Positions 34,538 through 46,350 of a stretch of 64,000 nucleotides of DNA are shown here, one piece after another (position 1 is the stretch's first letter; each line of letters starts with the position of its first letter). The translations under genes and the position numbers were made by a program. Source of the stretch: Phycomyces blakesleeanus NRRL 1555(-) (taxonomy: Eukaryota; Mucoromycota; Mucoromycetes; Mucorales; Phycomycetaceae); NCBI RefSeq assembly GCF_001638985.1, contig NW_017265168.1:248001-312000 (forward strand), written 5' to 3'. The notes under the pieces are model-generated. The model was not told the origin of the DNA. It saw nothing but the letters and a program-made list of their open reading frames with translations, and did not search any database.

Positions 34538-35795
34538 TCAATCTGGTAAAGTGACTGCCAAATTCTCAGGAATGCTCACTTCTTTCTCATAAGGGATGTG
34601 CTTTTTCAAGCTTTCTGAATTTTTCTTCAAATGGATAACAGTAAGTTCATCAATAGTAATAATAAACGTCTGGAGCTGGTTTAAAGAATAAATAGTATTA
34701 ATAAAGTATTATTATTTTCTTTAAAACATAGATAGATGTTTAACATTATCTCATCAGTTCTCCAGCTGGGACGATATGCCCGCACTTTGTTATCTCCATC
34801 CGACTCATCATCAGACATCACATTAATAAAAAGAATATTTCCGCAATCATATCGATTCATGCTATCATGAATAGCCTCTGTGTATGTCTGGTACGTGATA
34901 ATACGACGGTCAAGAAGCTACCAAAGAATATTGTATTAAAACATTAAATGAATAGTAAATTAACTTTATTTTAAAACTTACAGTCTTCTTTCTGTTACGT
35001 CTTCTTCCAGCTTTATTTCTAGCCATAATCTACTCTTCTGAGGTCCAGAAGACTCGCACTTGATTTTGGTAGTGATTCTTTATTATATTTATATTGACAC
35101 TCTTTGACACATTTGTGCAACATCTTTGAGGTCTCAGGTACTTGAAGAGAGCCAGTGCAAGTGTCTTGTTGTACTTATTGCCATATGTGCCAGTCATTGA
35201 CCATGCTGATTTATTATTATTCTCAGCAACTTTAAGTGGGTCTGTGCTAACAAAGTTTGGTTTCTTGATGTAACTATTGATAAGTTGCTATAAAAATAGT
35301 ATTAGATATAATAATCAGTAATGTTATTATTATCAATTTACTTACAGAAATCAAGAGATGATGTTTTGCTCCAAGGTCAAGATCATCATCCATGAAAGAA
35401 GAAGAATCCACTAGTACAGCAGAAGGCATCACGGAATTTTGGCTGGTCATTGCCTTTTTTATTTTGGCATTTGCAGTCATGAGCTGAAGAACCGAGTTCT
35501 TCGAAAATTCATTTGTCTTGTTGGAAAAATCCAGACCATTCTTCAAATGAGTTATTGCATCAGTCACTCCTTTTGCATTTTCTTGCAAGGATTGCATCAA
35601 CACATTGTTGGCTGCTAACAAGGTAAGGACGTGATTCATTGGGGTCACATCAACTTGAACTTCAGAGACTGTGACAACTGCTACTTCTGGAGTTGGTATA
35701 TCAATTGGAGCAACAACACCTGCAATTGTGCTATTAAGAACAGCATTCATGTGTAGGTTGGGTTGGTAGAAAGCAGTAGAAATACGCTTTGTCAT
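34538..35795 (-). pseudogene. Companion gene copy E (minus strand), nearly intact
   Basis: Exons 35795-35346 (450 nt), 35287-34982 (306 nt), 34917-34750 (168 nt) and 34675-34538 (138 nt) keep phase 0. Exon 1 has a long helical part (NHVLTLLAANNVLMQSLQEN). Exon 2 starts QLINSYIKKPNFVSTDP and has one TAG near its end. Exon 3 has YDCGNILFINVMSDDESDG and ends RPSWRTDE. The donor after it reads AT instead of GT, the same lesion as in copy D. Exon 4 starts LQTFIITIDEL. It converges on the plus-strand transposase remnant at 34078-34318. Confidence 0.75.
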
Positions 35796-37260
35796 TTTCT
35801 GTTAATAAAATAAATATTAATAATTTTCAACTAATATTGTACAATTCACTACACTCGTTGTATCATATTTAAAATTCACATACAAGTAAAGAGGATAAGT
35901 GGTGCAGATTAACTCTCTACCTTTCATTTGATATTTAAGCACATCTCTCAACTGCTTGATCCACATTTAGACAACTTCTTTTCTAACTCAATGAGGCACA
36001 AAGTAGTATTTCAAGATGATGGTGGTCATCTTGTTTTGGAGTATTACTTTTTACAGCCCGCATTTTGTTAGGGTCAAACTGGATTTCAAGACAAGTCTTT
36101 TTTTTTTTTTTTTTCCTTTAACAACATTTATTATTGATATTTTCTTTGTTTCTCTTTTGCTTATGTTTTTACAATTTCACTTACAATTTTTTCTTTCTTT
36201 TATAGCTCAATGCCAAATATGTGTCTCTTTGTTTAGCTATACTCTGTCTGATATATGAAGGTAAGATATCATTCTCTTACAGATCTTTGTTACTCATCAT
36301 ATTGTTTGTCTAGTCATTGCTACTCATTTCCATTGAGTCTCATCATCTCTTAATTGAACATGATGATAAGTTTTTTTCTAAAAAAAAAATCAAATTATTC
36401 TTTTGTCTTACTCATAAATATATATTTATTTTTACTACAATTTATTAATTATGTCTGATATTATGCACAAAGACGTATAATCAGTAATATTTGGTAAGTA
36501 AACTACAATATATTTAACAAATACGCCTTTACTATACACAATATTAATAATTATTCATTTTTACAACGTATTTCTATTCAAAGACTACTGGTATTGTCTT
36601 GATAATTGTGAAGAACATTTTTATATCAATTTCATGTCAAGTCTTCTCTGTCTTGTAAGTATTTATGAAGAAATTTCAATTTAAACCATTTACTAATTCT
36701 TCTTTTCTATTAATCATTTTTTAATAGCATTCCCGCCATTAAAGTATGTATTCTATGTCTATTTCCAGAAGGCTTTAAATTATATATAGTGAGCAAAAAG
36801 TATTAGCGATTATAATAGCTATAGTATGAAAACTGTTGCAAAATTAGAATTTTTATCTAGAAAAGATTTTCCTATCAAATAAAACAAAATTGAACAAAAA
36901 ATGTATAACTCAATGTTTTTCCAAAAAATAAATAAAAGTAAAATAAATAAACAAACCAAAGAGGCTTGTTTATAAAAATCTACCCATGCTTTGTTTCTCT
37001 TTTCCATTATAAAAAACCTAGTTTCATTGCTTTTGTATGTATAAAAAACCTAGTTTTATCACTTTGAGTATATATAAAAAACCAACTATCATCATTTCTT
37101 TATAGTGTAAAAAACCTACAATCATCACTTTGATAGTCTTTAAAGCATTTATGCAGCCAATAAAAAAACCAGGTAAAAATAATAATATGGGATGCTAGCT
37201 CTTTATAGATCTCAAAATATAACACATAAAGAGATAGACTCAATTGAAGTAAAGCGTAAC
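35796..37260. other. AT-rich spacer with short imperfect tandem repeats
   Basis: No gene supportable. Between about 37005 and 37150 four imperfect units of 40-45 bp recur, each with TATAAAAAACCTA followed by TTTATCACTTTG or similar. Confidence 0.5.
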
Positions 37261-37499
37261 TACAATATTTATTCAGTTTCCATAGTTTGCGGACTGACAA
37301 TTGTTCTACATTGGGTTTTTGTGTACCCATTGTTATGATGATACACATCAGCACCATAGATGATATTGTACAATTGCTCAAAATGATATATCACAAAAAT
37401 TGTGATGATATCGGCTCAATTATCTACATTTTTAGTACATTTAATCCAGATGAAATTACCCTATCTTTTTAGTGCTATGCACCTAAAGATCTTATATTT

Positions 37500-38755
37500 C
37501 ACTGATGATTGACATCAGGAAAGAGTCCAAGTGGGTAGGCTTTTTAGGACCAGACAAGATTGCCAGCTGCAAGAGATATTCATTTGTGTATCTAAGCTTT
37601 TTACTAGTAGCTTTTTTTTTGAAATTAATATATTAATTGATTTGTTACCTTATTGATGGGTCAAGGTTGAACACAACAGCATAAATGATGTTGTACAAAC
37701 TCTTGCTCTTTTTTTGGTTAACAGAAACATTGGTATATAGCTCAATGGTAATATCATTGAGATTTGAGAACAAGCCTTGCTTCACCAACTGCTTGTAATT
37801 GTCAACATCGAAAATATTGGTGAGCTGACCAGCTACAGATTTCCAGTTAGCCCTGTAATGAAGGAGTTCTCTTGTGGCTGGATCAGCTAGTATTTGAGAA
37901 AACATATCACCAACTGACATGAACTTCATACTGGCAGCTGGTGTTTGATTTTGCTCAGTATCAGTCTTGTATCGCGGTTCACCACAGTCAACACAAGATT
38001 CCTGATCATCATTAATGACATACAATTGGCAACTATTAGGACAGACATCATACTCATGGCCCTTGACACTTGACTTGGACTTAAGCAATGCATCAACAGT
38101 TTTGCCATGGCTGATCTTAGCCCCAGGTTCTAAAAAAAAACAACATCAGTACATGTTAGAAATTTGAAATTAAAGTGTAAGATAACATAAATATTCTGTT
38201 TTACCCAACATAATTTCATCGTGATCTCAAATGATTGTATTAACAAATCAGACAATATCTCTGTAAGCTGCCCTAGAAATTCTGTGCTGAAGCACTAATT
38301 GAGAGAGATGAATACTCATCAACTCGGCCTTTGTAAAGGTATTGCTACCAATTCTGCTGCTATTGTAAATGTGAGCTTCACCCTCACTGTCCTCAAAACT
38401 ACAACTGCACTTGTAAGAAATGGTATTGTTAATCTCCATTGCATTCACAGCATAATCTATAACGCATTATTAAATGAGTATTCCAATCACTTATTAATAA
38501 TTTTACACTGATTATTATTATCTGAATTGCTAACTAATTCATTATCGTCAATAATGTTATTTCTAATATCATTTTGCATTTCAACATCCTCTGTAATATA
38601 TTGTGAAATGATATTTGCTGACGCCAAGTTGCTTTCATGACCTCTCTTATGGTTCTGAAGCTGATGGTAAGTGTTGAACGACAGGACACATTAATTGCAT
38701 GTGTGTTTGTGTAAATAATCTATCTCTCTGCTGATTGATGTTGGAGGAAGACATA
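37500..38755 (-). pseudogene. Plavaka-like CACTA transposase, N-terminal half, decayed
   Basis: From 38755 the minus strand gives MSSSN and, in another frame, CN-stop-CVLSFNTYHQLQNHKRGH, a C2H2 finger broken by TAA. Downstream exons include KAELMSIHLSQLVLQHRIS (near 38330) and a long frame 38088-37645 with YDVCPNSCQLYV, CVDCGEPRY and MFSQILADPATRELLHYR. Next comes LAILSGPKKPTHLDSFL near 37530. The YDVCPNGC..CxxC block and the GPKKPTHLDSF block are those of Plavaka/Tnp2 transposases. Coding then dissolves into stops toward 37260. A divergent plus-strand gene starts 517 bp away, as in the element at 53775-58651. Confidence 0.7.
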
Positions 38756-39271
38756 TTGATTGCTTTAGTAAGTATTTAGCATATAAAATGAAACTGTAAA
38801 AAAGATTCTGGTTATATCTGCACAACATAAAAAAGAGCTTTATATACTCTTTATCTCAGGATAATTTGTTTATTTTCTTTTATTTTATTTCTCGCAATGA
38901 TATCACAATAATAACAATGATGATGATATTAGCTAAACACATCTTGATCAACAATGACAACAAGTATTATATAAGTATAACTATCATAACATTTACTTTA
39001 CAAGATCAATGATGAATACTTAATTAACTATATCATATTTAAACATTGTGTTACTATTACAAAGTCCATTTACACTGATGTCATTATTTTAACCAGTAAA
39101 ATATTCTGGCATCAAAAATTAAAAAAATAATGTCATAGTAACAACATGTTTATGGTTAAGCTGTTATATATCTTTTCAAGAAGTTAAATGAGTAAATATT
39201 GTGAAATATATATATAATGGGAAGTACAACTTTTATTCTTTTTATCTTTCTTAAAAAATAATAATTCAAAA

Positions 39272-40302
39272 ATGTCTGATATCAACACCACACTCATAAA
39301 CTCTGTCAAAAAAATTGGAATTAATATTGCTAAAGTAAAGCAAATGATATGCATACTTCAGAATTAGCTTAGCAAACAATTTGCCTCAGCTGTCAGCGCA
39401 GAAGATCTTAATATAATACAACAAAGCATCATTAAGCAAAGTGATAAGACACATCTACTATATATCTGTATATTTACTTGTCTTATTAATATGATAGTAT
39501 ACAACATCCTTTTTGGTAGGTTTTGAACGTGTTGCCAAGTCTGTGAAAAAGTCTCAATTCACTGAGTATCCTGACCAGCTTGGAAAACAAGTAATTCATA
39601 TAGGTGAAAATTTCAAAGAGAAAAACGAAGCCCAGAAATACAATTTGTTATTGCAGTTGCTTCATGAACAGAAATGAAAAAATTGTTGTAAAGAAATCTC
39701 AGAAGGGCAATTTTTGCCCCAATTAATACTTCTTTCAGACATTGATTTGTTTATGAAACAATTGCAGCTCAAGACGTTGAGCTGCACAATCAAGCAAGAT
39801 CTCATTGACAAAAGTTTTTCTGCTTTAAGTAAAGAATGAAAAGATATCCCAGCAAAGCACTGGGAGTACTACATGATACAATTAAAGAGAATGGCAAAGG
39901 ATAATTACTTTGCTATCTACAAGTGCAAGAGCATGTGATGTGCCAAAAGTCTCCTCCAAGGAAGCTTCAAAAGTGACAACCAGAAGCAAAAAAGAAAAAT
40001 GGTAGAGAAGAACATTATAATTTTATTAATTAAAAGGTTTCATTCATATATTTTAATAAACGTCTAAAAAAATTATAAGGTGCAGCAAGATGCAAATGAT
40101 TTTTCACTGTCTTCTAATAATATATCAGAAAGTAATGGTGGAAAGCCGCCTATTATAGTGAATGTGCTGTAAGTTACCATAGTTTCTGCTGATTTGATGC
40201 TGTCAATACGAAACTAATATAATTTTTTTTACTTTTTTATAAAGGTCTTCTCTGGCAGAAATGAGTGTTGAGCCAGCACATCAGAGAAGGCAAAGATTGT
40301 AG
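39272..40302 (+). pseudogene. Accessory gene divergent from the Plavaka-like transposase, decayed
   Basis: Exon-like blocks start at the ATG at 39272 (MSDINTTLINSVKKIG) and continue near 39520 (FERVAKSVKKSQFTEYPDQL). A longer stretch follows with ALSKE-stop-KDIPAKHWEYYMIQLKR and YKCKSM-stop-CAKSLLQG. Three tryptophans are apparently replaced by TGA and one glutamine by TAG. Later exons lie near 40080-40170 and 40245-40302. The W..IP..HW...Y..L..MA pattern resembles the end of the gene at 57474-58052, which sits in the same divergent position. A distant HMG-box likeness in KDIPAKHWEYY...AKDNY is possible but weak. Function unknown. Confidence 0.45.
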
Positions 40303-41423
40303 AAGGTTTTGATTGATTCAAAATATTTTTTAGCATATTTTTAGTTTAGTTTTTATATTTGTCTTTTATTTTTTTCTTTTCTCTTCCTTTCTCTTGTTTT
40401 TTTTTATTCTCTCTCTTTAAATAAAGATGTGTTGCCCTTTTTTATGTGATTGGCATCTATATAGTCATTAGCATTGAAAACTAATATATAACATCTGCAG
40501 CATTGATACAATTAATTTTTAAATGAAGCACATTAGATTCTTTTTTTAAAGAACAAAAAAAGTAGTAATACTCTTGTGCTGCTATGTTATACTTGATAGA
40601 TGTTATACTCTATGTAAGTACTTTGATATAATATATATCTTGTGTTAATAAAACAATGCTTATTCAGTTTTCAACTAGATTCAACTTGATTTTATATTGT
40701 ATGGCTCAAAAACATTTTTGGGTTTTATTTGGTAATGATTTTGAGTGATACTCACTGCTTTTTTTATTTGTCTTGTAGATACTCTAACACTTTTTAATAA
40801 CATCTAAAGCTTGCGCATTCATATTATTTTCTAATATATATATTTTTAGAGCAAAAAAAATTCTTTGAAGCTATTAAGCATATTACATAAAGGTAAGCAC
40901 TACATTATTATATCTATTTGTTTATTCTCTCTAACATTGATATATTTGTAGAAACCAGTAAGGATTAAAGAAGATCATTTAGTCTATATCAAAGTACTTG
41001 AAACATATAAAATGCATTTGAGATGAAGAGTTTTTACTGCATTCTCTGCAGTAGCCAAATAATACTGTGTCTTTTTTGCAAGTTCCAACAGAGAGGTTTT
41101 AAATAGTATTACTATCATATAATAAAACATAAATTGAAGCAAAATCTTATTCAATTCAATTCATTCTAATTCATTTTAATTCAATTCAATAAGTGATTCA
41201 TTTTATATGGCAAATAAAAAGAGAGATTATATACTAGTATTATATACAGTAGAGCAAAAAAAAGGGAGGCGTGAAAGAAAACCAAAAATAATAAAAAACC
41301 AAAAAAAACAAAAAAAACAATGAATCTTGCTATACAGACTCATATCTGTCATTTATTATTATATAAAAAATAGTAGTTATGCTACCAAAGTGGTAACATA
41401 TTACCACTTTTTTAGCCATAGTA
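40303..41423. other. AT-rich spacer
   Basis: Contains T-rich and CT-rich runs near 40370-40420 and an ATTCAATTCATT-type simple stretch near 41150-41190. No gene, tRNA or element end could be recognised. Confidence 0.5.
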
Positions 41424-42051
41424 GATAGACTTGACTCAATATACTCAGATAATAAAGCAAATAAAATATTAACTGTATTAAAAATTAAGAAAACTTGTTG
41501 TCAGAAAATAAGACAAAGAAAAATCAATGTTTATTAAATGCAAGTATTGCAATATTTATACAAACTCTTAAGTAGCTTTGCAATTGACTTGTTGAATAAT
41601 TAAATAAATAAAATTATTGAAAAATATAATAAAATGTTGTATAATTGATAATCTACTAAATGTGATTTATTTTTTACTATTATTAAGTATAAATAATATA
41701 AAAAAAATTATTAAGTCATAATCATAAAAATAATTATACTTATAAAGAAAATATAATAAAAATAATGTTAATTCTAAGTTGATTCATTCAGTTAATTATA
41801 GTGAGAAAATAAGATACAATGTGTGATTGCATGAAGTTATTGTTAACAAGATGATGTTTTTTCATTGTATCTATTGGTGTTTTGCTCTACAAATAGAAAA
41901 ATTAGTTTCTATTCAGCCTCGGTCGCCATCAGAAAATCAAAAAAAAATAGAATATAACTTCTAGAATTACAAAGAATTCTACAATGTCACCGTACTGCTG
42001 GACAACTGAATTTTTGTTAAATGTGGATTATTTTTACAACACTCCGTGTCA
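41424..42051 (+). repeat. LTR family 1, left copy
   Basis: It matches the copy upstream of tRNA-Met along its length. The first approximately 15 bp (TATTGATCAATCTCA) seen in the other two copies are missing. It ends AACACTCCGTGTCA. Confidence 0.75.
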
Positions 42052-43242
42052 AAAATGTTGCATATGATATGTAGTTATGTATAAAAGATATACAAGAAAA
42101 GATAATTATATATAAGAAGAGGCATTAAAAAGAGGAATTAAGGATTTGGGTTCGATATCAAATAAATTAAGGTGATAAAATAGTCTCTTTGTTACCAAAT
42201 AGACCAGTTAAAGAAATTGAAAGAGAAATTAACACTAAGGTAAGAGTGTAAATAATTTGAATGATTAGAGAAATAGTTAAACTAAAAGAAGTGAAGTAAA
42301 TACTACTAATTCTAAAAAGTTAACTATGAGAAAGAAATGTTTAATAAAGTAAAGAATTTAGCTAAAGAGAAATTTACTATGCTAAATTTACTAAGACATA
42401 AATAAAAGGGGATGATCAATCTTCTATGAAGACTTGACAGAAAAATAAATAAAAACGGAAGAAATTTCATAAGAGATTAGAGATAATAAACAGCATCTTG
42501 AAGAAAACTTGTATCAAAAAAATTTGATAGTTATTTATTGATTGATTTTAAAGAGATATTTATACTACTTTATGGATAAAATATATGGCATAAATAGGCT
42601 AGATAAAACTCAATAAAATAATTGTAAATGAAAATATAAAGAAAAATAACTGTATAAATATTTTATCATAAAAGACAAAATAAATGAATTTATAATATAT
42701 AACTACAAGAAAAGAAAAATATCAGAAAGAAGTATATTATAAATAAAGAGAAAAACTATTCAGTTAACAATTTTGGTAAAGTAGTATTTGAGAGGAAGCG
42801 TCACATTTAGTGTGCAGTAATAAAATAAAAAGAAAAGAGAGAAAACAATTTTGGAAAAAATAAAGGGGAAAAGATTTTAATTTTCAAAAAATCAGTTTTG
42901 GAAAAAGGCAATTTTGTGAAAATGGAAGGAAGAAATTAAAATTAAAATTAAAATTTTGAAGAAAAATTAAAAGGGGCTTTTAAAAGAAAGTCTGAACTTG
43001 ATAGAATTTGGTTTTTAGCCTGAGGCCGACAGCACCACTACACTATGTGTCAACAATGACGCATATGGTGCTTGTATTTGTAGTAAATGTTGACAGATAA
43101 TATTATTACGGTTTTCGAGGTTTGAATAGATTCATAGATGTAAAATAATCTTTTTTTTCACAAGAGAGAAAAAGACAAACTCAAAAGAGAATGCAGAATT
43201 AAAGATAATAAAATCAATAAGAGAAAAATAAGAGAAAAACAG

Positions 43243-43886
43243 TACTATTGATCAATCTCAATAGACTTGACTCAATATACTTAGATACTCAAACAAGTAA
43301 AATATCAACAGTATTAAATATTAAAAGAACTTGTTGTCAGAAAATAAGACGGAGAAAATCCATGTTTATTAAATGCAAGTATTGCAATATTTATAGTTTT
43401 GTAATTAACTTGTTGAATAATTAAATAAATAAAATTATAAAAAAAAATATAATAAAAGTTGTACAATCAACAATCTATTAAATATAATTTGTTCTTTACT
43501 ATCATTAAATACAAATAAAATAATATAATTATTAAGTTATAATTATGTAGATAATTATGCTTGTAAGAATATATAATAATAATGAAAATAATATTAATTC
43601 CAAGTCGATTTGTTCAGTTAAATATAATAAGAAAATAAGATAATATGTATAATTGCCTGAAGTTATTGTTGACAGGATGATACTTTTTTGTTGTACTTAT
43701 TGATGTTTTGCTCTACGAATAGAAAAATTGCTTTCTATTCAGCCTCGGCCACCGTCAGAAAATCAAAAATAATAATAATAATAGAATATCATTTTTTCAA
43801 GAATTACAGAATTCTGTAACGTCACCGAACTGCCAGACAACCGAAATTTTATTAAAAGCTGATCATTATTACATTACCCAGCGTCA
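43243..43886 (+). repeat. LTR family 1, right copy, adjoining tRNA-Phe
   Basis: Begins ACTATTGATCAATCTCAATA directly after a purine run and ends near CAGCGTCA, about 11 bp upstream of the tRNA. Similar throughout to 13911-14547. Confidence 0.8.
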
Positions 43887-43897
43887 AAGTCAGCTAC

Positions 43898-43970
43898 GCC
43901 GCAATAGCTCAGCTGGGAGAGCGTTAGACTGAAGATCTAAAGGTCGTGTGTTCAATCCACACTTGTGGCA
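43898..43970 (+). tRNA. tRNA-Phe (GAA)
   Basis: A 73-nt gene with acceptor GCCGCAA and TTGTGGC, D arm AGCTCAGCTGGGAGAGC, anticodon arm TTAGA-CTGAAGA-TCTAA giving GAA, and T arm GTGTGTTCAATCCACAC. No intron is present. A T-run follows only after 35 bp (GAGTTTTTTTTATC). Confidence 0.95.
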
Positions 43971-45003
43971 TGTAATAATTTATAACTTAATTATTAAAAT
44001 CTGAGTTTTTTTTATCAGAGTTGATATTTGTCGCTTTCGATCTGGGTTGTTCTTCCAATGCTATAACACAGCCAAAATTGGTCAAACCTACTGGGAATTG
44101 TAAACGAAGATAAAAGAATAAAAAGAGGATAGAAAGATAGATGACTTTTATTGAAAAAAATAACATTCTCTTTTATATCTTTTCTAAATCTACCCAGCCA
44201 TTATAAATGTCTGTTTCGGTTTCTATTCTACTTTTGTTAAGCTATGTGCTTTCTAATTCTTTTGTGAGCAAAAGGAAATTACTTTGGTCATTATTCTCAA
44301 AAGAGAATTCTGTGTAATCGTCATCCTGATTGGCTGACAAGAATTCGGGCATGACACATTGGCCATAAAAATTGGAGTTCACAAGCAACTAATAATGGTT
44401 GACTTTTAGGGTAAAAGATCTTGACATTGCTACACCACAGCAGATTTTTCTGGTAACATTTTTTGATTTCTAGCTGAGAGTAAACTACTTTCATTTTGGG
44501 AAGAGAAATAATTTGAGCTCCCAGTCAAAAGAATTGCAAAATTAAAAAAATGGAATTATAAAAAAATTGGCTGGTAAAATTTGATTTTATTTATTTTTAT
44601 AGGTTGAAAATATTGGGGGTAAATAATTTTAGGTTTCCCATACCAGCCCGCAGTAGCTACTACTGTAGGGTAGGCATGCTTGCACTAGCAGCTAGAAATA
44701 TTTAATAGCTACTCTGAAAATATTTTTAGAAATTAAAGCAAATAGAATTTTGAAAAACCCAATGGCATGTTCAAAAACAGAAACTGCATCAATGCTTTTA
44801 AAATACAAGTAAAGAAACTATTGAAAGAACAAGTGCCAAATCTGAGTAAAAATGTCAAACTTACAAAAAAAACAAAGGTTATTAGTATATGGATTTTTGA
44901 TGAAGATTACTATGTTTTAGATGACTTATCACATATTAATTAAATCTAAAACAAACAAAAACAAAAACAAAAACAAAACAAAGCAAAAAAAAGAAGACAT
45001 ATG
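43971..45003. other. Spacer downstream of tRNA-Phe with a tRNA-downstream repeat
   Basis: Positions 44035-44130 carry the repeat family also seen reversed at 3290-3410: GATCTGGGTTGTTCTTCC, then GGTCAAACCTACTGGGAAT. The remaining 870 bp contain nothing I can identify. Confidence 0.55.
44035..44130 (+). repeat. Dispersed repeat, tRNA-downstream family, copy near tRNA-Phe
   Basis: The order GATCTGGGTTG, TTCTTCC, CTATAACA, GGTCAAACCTACTGGGAAT and a purine-rich tail matches the reversed copy at 3290-3410. Confidence 0.65.
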
Positions 45004-45334
45004 TGTTGTGTCTAAGGATAACCCCGCCCATATCTCAGCTGTAACTAGTACTCTGACGTTCTCACTGTCTGCATCTCTCAATGCATGGATCATCTCTCTG
45101 CGTCCTTCTGTTTCTGTTTCTGTCTCTGTCTTGTACTGTTGTGGTATATATAAGCTTATGTATACCACAGCATATCCTATCTCTAGCTTTCTCTATCTCT
45201 TAATATTTAGTATAAATACTTGATCAATTGCTATTAATAAAAGACTATCTTTTTGAAGTTCATAATCTTTGTCTTCCAAGCCTAGTTGTCTAAACTAGCC
45301 TTGTATATCTATATAACTCCGCATAGTTATTACA
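45004..45334 (+). repeat. Candidate short solo LTR (331 bp)
   Basis: The block starts TGTTGTGTCTAAGG and ends TTATTACA, with TATG on both sides (45000-45003 and 45335-45338). It contains a GGTATATATAAG box and an AATAAAAGAC signal in the order expected of an LTR. Only one copy is seen here, so this rests on structure alone. Confidence 0.45.
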
Positions 45335-45352
45335 TATGTTTATGTAAGTATA

Positions 45353-45885
45353 TGTTGTGGTGGTTGAAGTTGAAGAAGTTTTTAAGAGGAAGAATTCAAG
45401 ATTTGAAATTAGGAACGAAGATTCGTGAGAACTTGTGTAGGTTTTGTTTATTGAGAAAAGATTTTGTATCAAAGTTTGACCAGGTTCCTACACTGAACTA
45501 CTACTGCTATTTATATTGTTTTGGATTGGGAAAATTATATGACTGGGGTCAGGTAATCGATCCTATCTGAGCCTTAATCAGAGCAACATGATCTTGGGAT
45601 AATTAATGTATGATTAATTATATAAATGTGTGTAGTCCCAATGAATTATTAACATCGAAAGTAAATGTGTTTATGAGTTATAATTATGCTTATAATAATC
45701 CACTGATGTATCCCATATTATGGTGATATCATCATATGAAATATAATCACTATCATGCATGCTAAACCTGTGTGTTAAATAATAAAGTAATCGGTAGACA
45801 CCTTTGACTGGAATAGCTGAGGCCTTATATTATTTCCTTCAGACTTATTCTCAATTACAGCAGTAGTCAATACTCATTTACAACA
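45353..45885 (-). repeat. Solo LTR, family 2, inverted copy with GTATA duplication
   Basis: A 533-bp near-identical inverted counterpart of 25854-26385. Flanks are GTATA at 45348-45352 and 45886-45890. The different target duplications show two independent insertions. Confidence 0.9.
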
Positions 45886-45890
45886 GTATA

Positions 45891-46350
45891 GATAAAATCA
45901 GTATACAAGCAAGATTCTTTACATATCTCTTTATGTCAAGATTTCACATGCCCTACTATAATTCATTGAGATTTTATTAATCAAAAATTATAATAGATCA
46001 TATTATTAGCAATACCTTTCAAGATCTTAATCATGTGGGAGGATCAGAGTTGATCTGTAGTATAATTATTCAATGAGTAGCAAGATCATGTTCCATCCGT
46101 TATCTGATCTTTAGAAAAAGAAGAAAAGTTGTATGAAACAAAAAAAGACAATCAATGTTTATTTTTTGTGTCCAGCTAGACAGTATTAAGTAATCAGTTC
46201 TTATTGGTTTATAGAGAGCAACAGAAGATTGCCACTGGCTACATAAATAATATTTTTCATTGGTTTCTGAGACAAATCGACTTGTAGTTTCAGAGTGAAA
46301 AGTAATAAATATATGCTAGCTCTTTTAACTTTGTTCTACTTAATCACACA
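45891..46350. other. Upstream region of the C2H2-type transposase gene
   Basis: AT-rich, about 460 bp. A short T-rich stretch precedes the start, and no inverted-repeat end could be matched to the right side of this element. Confidence 0.4.

Larger units (their letters stand above)
41424..43886 (+). mobile_element. LTR-flanked, gene-less element upstream of tRNA-Phe
   Basis: Two direct copies of LTR family 1 (41424-42051 and 43243-43886) flank about 1.2 kb. The interior has no open frame of note and shows no readable gag or pol block, so the element is non-autonomous or very decayed. A purine run (AAGAGAAAAATAAGAGAAAA) directly precedes the right LTR and fits a polypurine tract. The right LTR ends about 11 bp before tRNA-Phe. 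Alternatively these are two independent solo LTRs. Confidence 0.6.
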
